Source: Paenibacillus polymyxa
GTDB taxonomy: Bacteria; Bacillota; Bacilli; Paenibacillales; Paenibacillaceae
DNA length: 64,000 bases
Direction of reading: 5' to 3'
Assembly: GCF_001719045.1 (NCBI RefSeq)
Contig: NZ_CP015423.1
Span: forward strand, 186,001-250,000
Positions 61,543-64,000 of the stretch are shown here, in pieces. A model generated the notes under the pieces. It had not been told where the DNA came from. It saw nothing but the letters and a program-made list of their open reading frames with translations, and ran no database searches. Every line of letters starts with the position of its first letter. The stretch's first letter is position 1. The position numbers and the translations under genes were made by a program.

Positions 61543-61779
61543 TTGGAATTAAATCCAAGGCGCTTTAATACATATGTACAAAAATCAAGTTACGTTGCTG
61601 GATTTTTATCACTTCTTTTTGCCCAAATTCCGGGTGGGCAAGGTCCTGCACTTGGGGCTGCAATTATTGGATCAGGAGCAGGAGTGCTTGCACAACTCCT
61701 TAAAGCCAAAGACAAGGGAAAAGGAATTACAGTTAACCTGATGTGGACTGGTTACTCCATTTCAACTAATTACAACTAA
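61543..61779 (+). CDS. small hydrophobic peptide, bacteriocin-like
   Basis: 78 aa if TTG 61543-61545 is the start (GGGGAG four bases upstream). A polar lead (ELNPRRFNTYVQKSS) precedes a Gly/Ala-rich hydrophobic stretch (YVAGFLSLLFAQIPGGQGPA, LGAAIIGSGAGVLAQLLKA) and a tail GKGITVNLMWTGYSIS. The GxxxG pattern fits membrane-active peptides. The next gene encodes a small membrane protein that could be its immunity protein. Confidence 0.5.
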   Translation: MELNPRRFNTYVQKSSYVAGFLSLLFAQIPGGQGPALGAAIIGSGAGVLAQLLKAKDKGKGITVNLMWTGYSISTNYN

Positions 61780-61782
61780 TTA

Positions 61783-62106
61783 TTGATTGTCTTTCTTAAA
61801 CAGCCCCTTGGCGGCAAGGAAAGCTACATAATAGTAAAGGGAGCTGATATTATCTATAATTCATTTACCTCAATATTTTTTGTTGTATTGACCGCAATTT
61901 CCCTTATAACGCTTCCAAAATTGGAAGCGAGGGTAAGTAAAAGTACAATGTTAAAAGTGAGAGTTGCAATAACAGTAATAACCCTGCTTATAGGAGTCAT
62001 TCTCTATATAATTGACCCTCAGTGGTGGATCATTGTTGCTTTTGCATTGTATTTCTGTATACTTCCGATAATTTTGAAATGGCGTAGAAAATCACGTCGA
62101 CCTTAG
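61783..62106 (+). CDS. small membrane protein, possible immunity protein, start uncertain
   Basis: Three hydrophobic helices (SIFFVVLTAISLITLP, VAITVITLLIGVILYIID, IIVAFALYFCILPIIL) and a basic tail KWRRKSRRP. The frame opens at TTG 61783 without a ribosome site; AAAGGGAG lies at about 61834-61841, eight bases before ATC, or five before ATT, in frame. The real product may therefore be about 88 aa from a near-cognate start. Confidence 0.55.
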   Translation: MIVFLKQPLGGKESYIIVKGADIIYNSFTSIFFVVLTAISLITLPKLEARVSKSTMLKVRVAITVITLLIGVILYIIDPQWWIIVAFALYFCILPIILKWRRKSRRP

Positions 62107-62150
62107 TATATACCTACTATTTATTTATGAGTTGCCATACTCAGCGTCAA

Positions 62151-62182
62151 AACAAAGCCTTCCTTTAACGGAGGGCTTTTGT
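62151..62182 (+). terminator. terminator of the bacteriocin-like pair
   Basis: ACAAAGCCTTCC-TTTAAC-GGAGGGCTTTTGT. Confidence 0.7.
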
Positions 62183-62195
62183 AATACATATCAAC

Positions 62196-62236
62196 ACAAA
62201 AAATACCCTACCAGCTAAATGCCAGTAGGGTATTTG
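62196..62236 (-). terminator. terminator of the phage lysis cassette
   Basis: AATACCCTACTGGC-ATTTA-GCTGGTAGGGTATT then TTTTG on the minus strand. Confidence 0.88.
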
Positions 62237-62238
62237 CT

Positions 62239-62580
62239 TTATACAGATTTAATTTTATTTGGGTTAAATTCTTCCCATGCTTTTTGGACAGCCGCTTCGA
62301 CCTCTTCCGGCTTGATAGATACGCCGATCTGATCCATCTTGACAGTCAGGTACTTAACAGCTTCGTGAAATTTTTCTGCACCAGCTCCAGCATAATTACG
62401 CTCTACCCATGAATAGGCGTCTTGGGCCAGTTGTCCAATTCTGTTGCGCTGCTCGATGCTGAAACGTGCTTCATAAATTGGCTTAACTTTGCGATACAAG
62501 GAGGCCGCCAGTATAAGCATACCAAGCGTACCAAGTCCAATCAGTGACAGCGTAATATTTGTGATATATTGTTCGATCAT
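62239..62580 (-). CDS. phage holin, LLH family
   Basis: 113 aa: one amino-terminal membrane helix (ITLSLIGLGTLGMLILAASL) and a helical cytoplasmic part with RIGQLAQDAYSWVERNYAGA, which is the Holin_LLH pattern. Last gene of the lysis cassette, starting two bases after the lysin stop. Confidence 0.85.
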   Translation of the reverse strand: MIEQYITNITLSLIGLGTLGMLILAASLYRKVKPIYEARFSIEQRNRIGQLAQDAYSWVERNYAGAGAEKFHEAVKYLTVKMDQIGVSIKPEEVEAAVQKAWEEFNPNKIKSV

Positions 62581-62582
62581 AG

Positions 62583-63413
62583 TTATTTATCCCCCTTGAG
62601 AATGTTTTGGCGTAGACGACTTAGAGCAGCAGCCGCTTCTTCTCGTGTGATTGGAGCGCCGGGACGCGTTCCATCAAAGTAACCATTCTTGGTCATTTCC
62701 TCCCATACATCTGCTGCCCACGGGCTAACCTTGTTAATGTCTCTCTGCTTTTCTGTCACTGTATTTTCCCCCTTCTTGTTGAACCGCGTCCGCAATTCGT
62801 CCGCCGTACCGTCAAACTCATTCAGATCCACATTTCCAGCGATGCCCTTAATCTTACCGCTATCGCTGTACTGCCAAATATCCCAACGTTTCCACGTCGC
62901 TGTGTCGCTCGGGACGCGAGTATCACTGTACCGGGCTATCCAAAGCTTGTACCCACCCAATGAGGCGTTAAAGTTAGCAGCAAAGGCATTACCTGTATAG
63001 ATAATAGGCTTTCGTCCAGTGAGGCGTTCCAGCTCTAAGAGAAAGGCCAACGCTACCGCGCTAATGAGCGTTTTGGATAGATTGCCGGGATTGTTTTCAT
63101 AATCCATCACTGCTGGAAGGTCCAGCGCTTTTGCGCCGCCAATCTGCTCCAGCACTTCAGCGAAATGCCTTGCTTCCGCTTTTGCAGCTTCAACGCTGGT
63201 TGCATCGACAAAATGGTATGCTCCCAGTAACACCCCGGCAGCCCTGGCCCCTTTTGCATTCGTAATAAATGTCGGATCGACATAACGTTGCCCCTGGCTG
63301 GCCTTAATGAAGGCAAATGAAATTCCGTCCGCTTTGACCACCTTCCAATCAATATTGCCCTGATAGCGAGAGACGTCTATCCCCTGCGCGTTACCTTTTT
63401 TCCTTGTCTGCAT
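62583..63413 (-). CDS. GH25 lysozyme (endolysin)
   Basis: GH25 muramidase: GIDVSRYQGNIDWKVVKADG, FAFIKASQG, GAYHFVDAT, the catalytic DxE in PAVMDYENNPG, IIYTGNAF and WDIWQYSDSG. After residue 220 there is a short SLH-like segment (WAADVWEEMTKNGYFDGT). 276 aa from ATG 63411-63413 behind GAAGGTGACG. Cuts peptidoglycan for phage release. Overlaps the upstream holin gene by 23 bases. Confidence 0.93.
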   Translation of the reverse strand: MQTRKKGNAQGIDVSRYQGNIDWKVVKADGISFAFIKASQGQRYVDPTFITNAKGARAAGVLLGAYHFVDATSVEAAKAEARHFAEVLEQIGGAKALDLPAVMDYENNPGNLSKTLISAVALAFLLELERLTGRKPIIYTGNAFAANFNASLGGYKLWIARYSDTRVPSDTATWKRWDIWQYSDSGKIKGIAGNVDLNEFDGTADELRTRFNKKGENTVTEKQRDINKVSPWAADVWEEMTKNGYFDGTRPGAPITREEAAAALSRLRQNILKGDK

Positions 63414-63846
63414 TTTCCCCGTCACCTTCCTTTTCTCCGCTTTTACTCTTTAAAACTTCCACAGCCTGCCGAATGATCGACGGGACTGGCGCACCAAGCC
63501 TGCCGCCATTTTCAACTATCGAAAGCAGCTCATTTGCCATATAAAAATAGGCAACCGCATCCCGGAATAGGTGCGAATCGCCTAAGACTCCATCAATTAG
63601 ATGGGATACAGCAACCATTGCAAAAATAAAAACCTTTCGGGCAATACCGATCAGGCCGATCTTACTTTTCAAGCCGGGTCCGGTTCCCTTCTTACCCTCG
63701 GCTCCCGCCGCGAACAGCCCTGTCACATAATCAATAATGACCAGTGCAAGCAACACCCCCAATACTCCCGACCACCCACCGTAAAAATACGTCACAGCGC
63801 TGCTCCCTAAAGCAGTGCTGAACTTAAAAACCTCCCACTTATCCAC
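63391..63846 (-). CDS. phage holin family protein (phi29/TcdE-type)
   Basis: 151 aa from GTG 63844-63846 behind GGGGGAAG; helices VLGVLLALVIIDYVTGLFAA and GIARKVFIFAMVAVSHLIDG with the GL/KS/K motif (GPGLKSKIGLIGIARK) of holin_4 proteins. It overlaps the lysozyme gene. Confidence 0.88.
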   Translation of the reverse strand: MDKWEVFKFSTALGSSAVTYFYGGWSGVLGVLLALVIIDYVTGLFAAGAEGKKGTGPGLKSKIGLIGIARKVFIFAMVAVSHLIDGVLGDSHLFRDAVAYFYMANELLSIVENGGRLGAPVPSIIRQAVEVLKSKSGEKEGDGENADKEKR

Positions 63847-63868
63847 CTTGCTTCCCCCGTCTCTTTGT

Positions 63869-64000
63869 TCAGGAAACTTTTCCTGAGCTATCATCGTCTG
63901 TTTTCTGATCCTTTTCCTCTTGGGCCTGTATCTCTGCTAATGCATTTCCTACTGCTATATCTAATCCCTCAAGTATTTCTTTACGTTTATGTGGTTGTGA
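63869..64000 (-). CDS. phage protein, C-terminal part, cut by window edge
   Basis: Reads QPHKRKEILEGLDIAVGNAL to DDDSSGKVS and stop, 43 codons, ending 22 bases before the holin start. Hydrophilic, coiled; no family can be named from this much. Confidence 0.55.
   Translation of the reverse strand, partial: SQPHKRKEILEGLDIAVGNALAEIQAQEEKDQKTDDDSSGKVS

Noticed and set aside
1..64000. tRNA and rRNA genes
   Set aside because: None recognised on either strand while reading; the integration site is a protein gene end and not a tRNA.

Overview
The window reads as chromosome of a Paenibacillus of the P. polymyxa group. The pointers are Bacillales-type gene families (PdhABCD, an SOS-linked yneA gene, ThiO/ThiS/ThiG/ThiF, RNase Z, MtnD), strong AGGAGG-type ribosome binding sites, several spore-surface-like proteins, and Agr-like and AimR-like peptide signalling genes.

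Left part (1-41.3 kb) is mostly core genome. folA-thyA is followed by a complete pdhABCD operon with a sigma-A promoter, an esterase, a low-molecular-weight phosphatase, thiN and an NlpC/P60 hydrolase. Next come an OmpR-like regulator with a degraded receiver domain and a tenI-thiO-thiS-thiG-thiF operon under a TPP riboswitch. After an ABC-F ATPase there is an eleven-frame Tad/Flp-like secretion locus (16.5-27 kb). It contains a kinase fused to a MinD/CpaE-like domain, a SAF (CpaB-like) protein, two further CpaE-like proteins, a CpaF ATPase split by a frameshift, a TadB-TadC fusion and four small secreted or membrane proteins. Then come housekeeping and repair genes (nfo, a Fpg/Nei glycosylase, rnz, metH, mtnD, HAD phosphatases) and the SOS locus yneA/lexA with at least three good LexA boxes.

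Right part (41.3-64 kb) is accessory, AT-rich and patchy. It holds two tiny basic proteins behind a sigma-K-like promoter, a streptothricin-acetyltransferase-like gene, fragments of an MFS transporter, of phage tail genes and of an integrase, a collagen-like protein and its divergent exosporium-like partner, and a duplicate of the 3' end of glnA that marks an integration site. Beyond that lies an Agr-type quorum-sensing operon with neither a histidine kinase nor a receiver domain: a membrane protein, AgrB, a Ser-type AgrD and a free-standing LytTR regulator. It is followed by a lone SOS-controlled YolD-like gene, a type I toxin-antitoxin locus, a possible toxin/immunity cluster, two secreted proteins sharing a C-terminal domain that also survives as two remnants, a NucB-like nuclease, an AimR-like receptor with an overlapping AimP-like pro-peptide, a possible bacteriocin/immunity pair, and a phage lysis cassette running off the right edge.

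The most interesting systems are the kinase-less Agr/LytTR operon, the AimR/AimP-like pair about 8 kb from it, the Tad-like locus with the kinase-MinD fusion, and the integration scar at the glnA 3' end. All calls come from reading the sequence; no searches were run.
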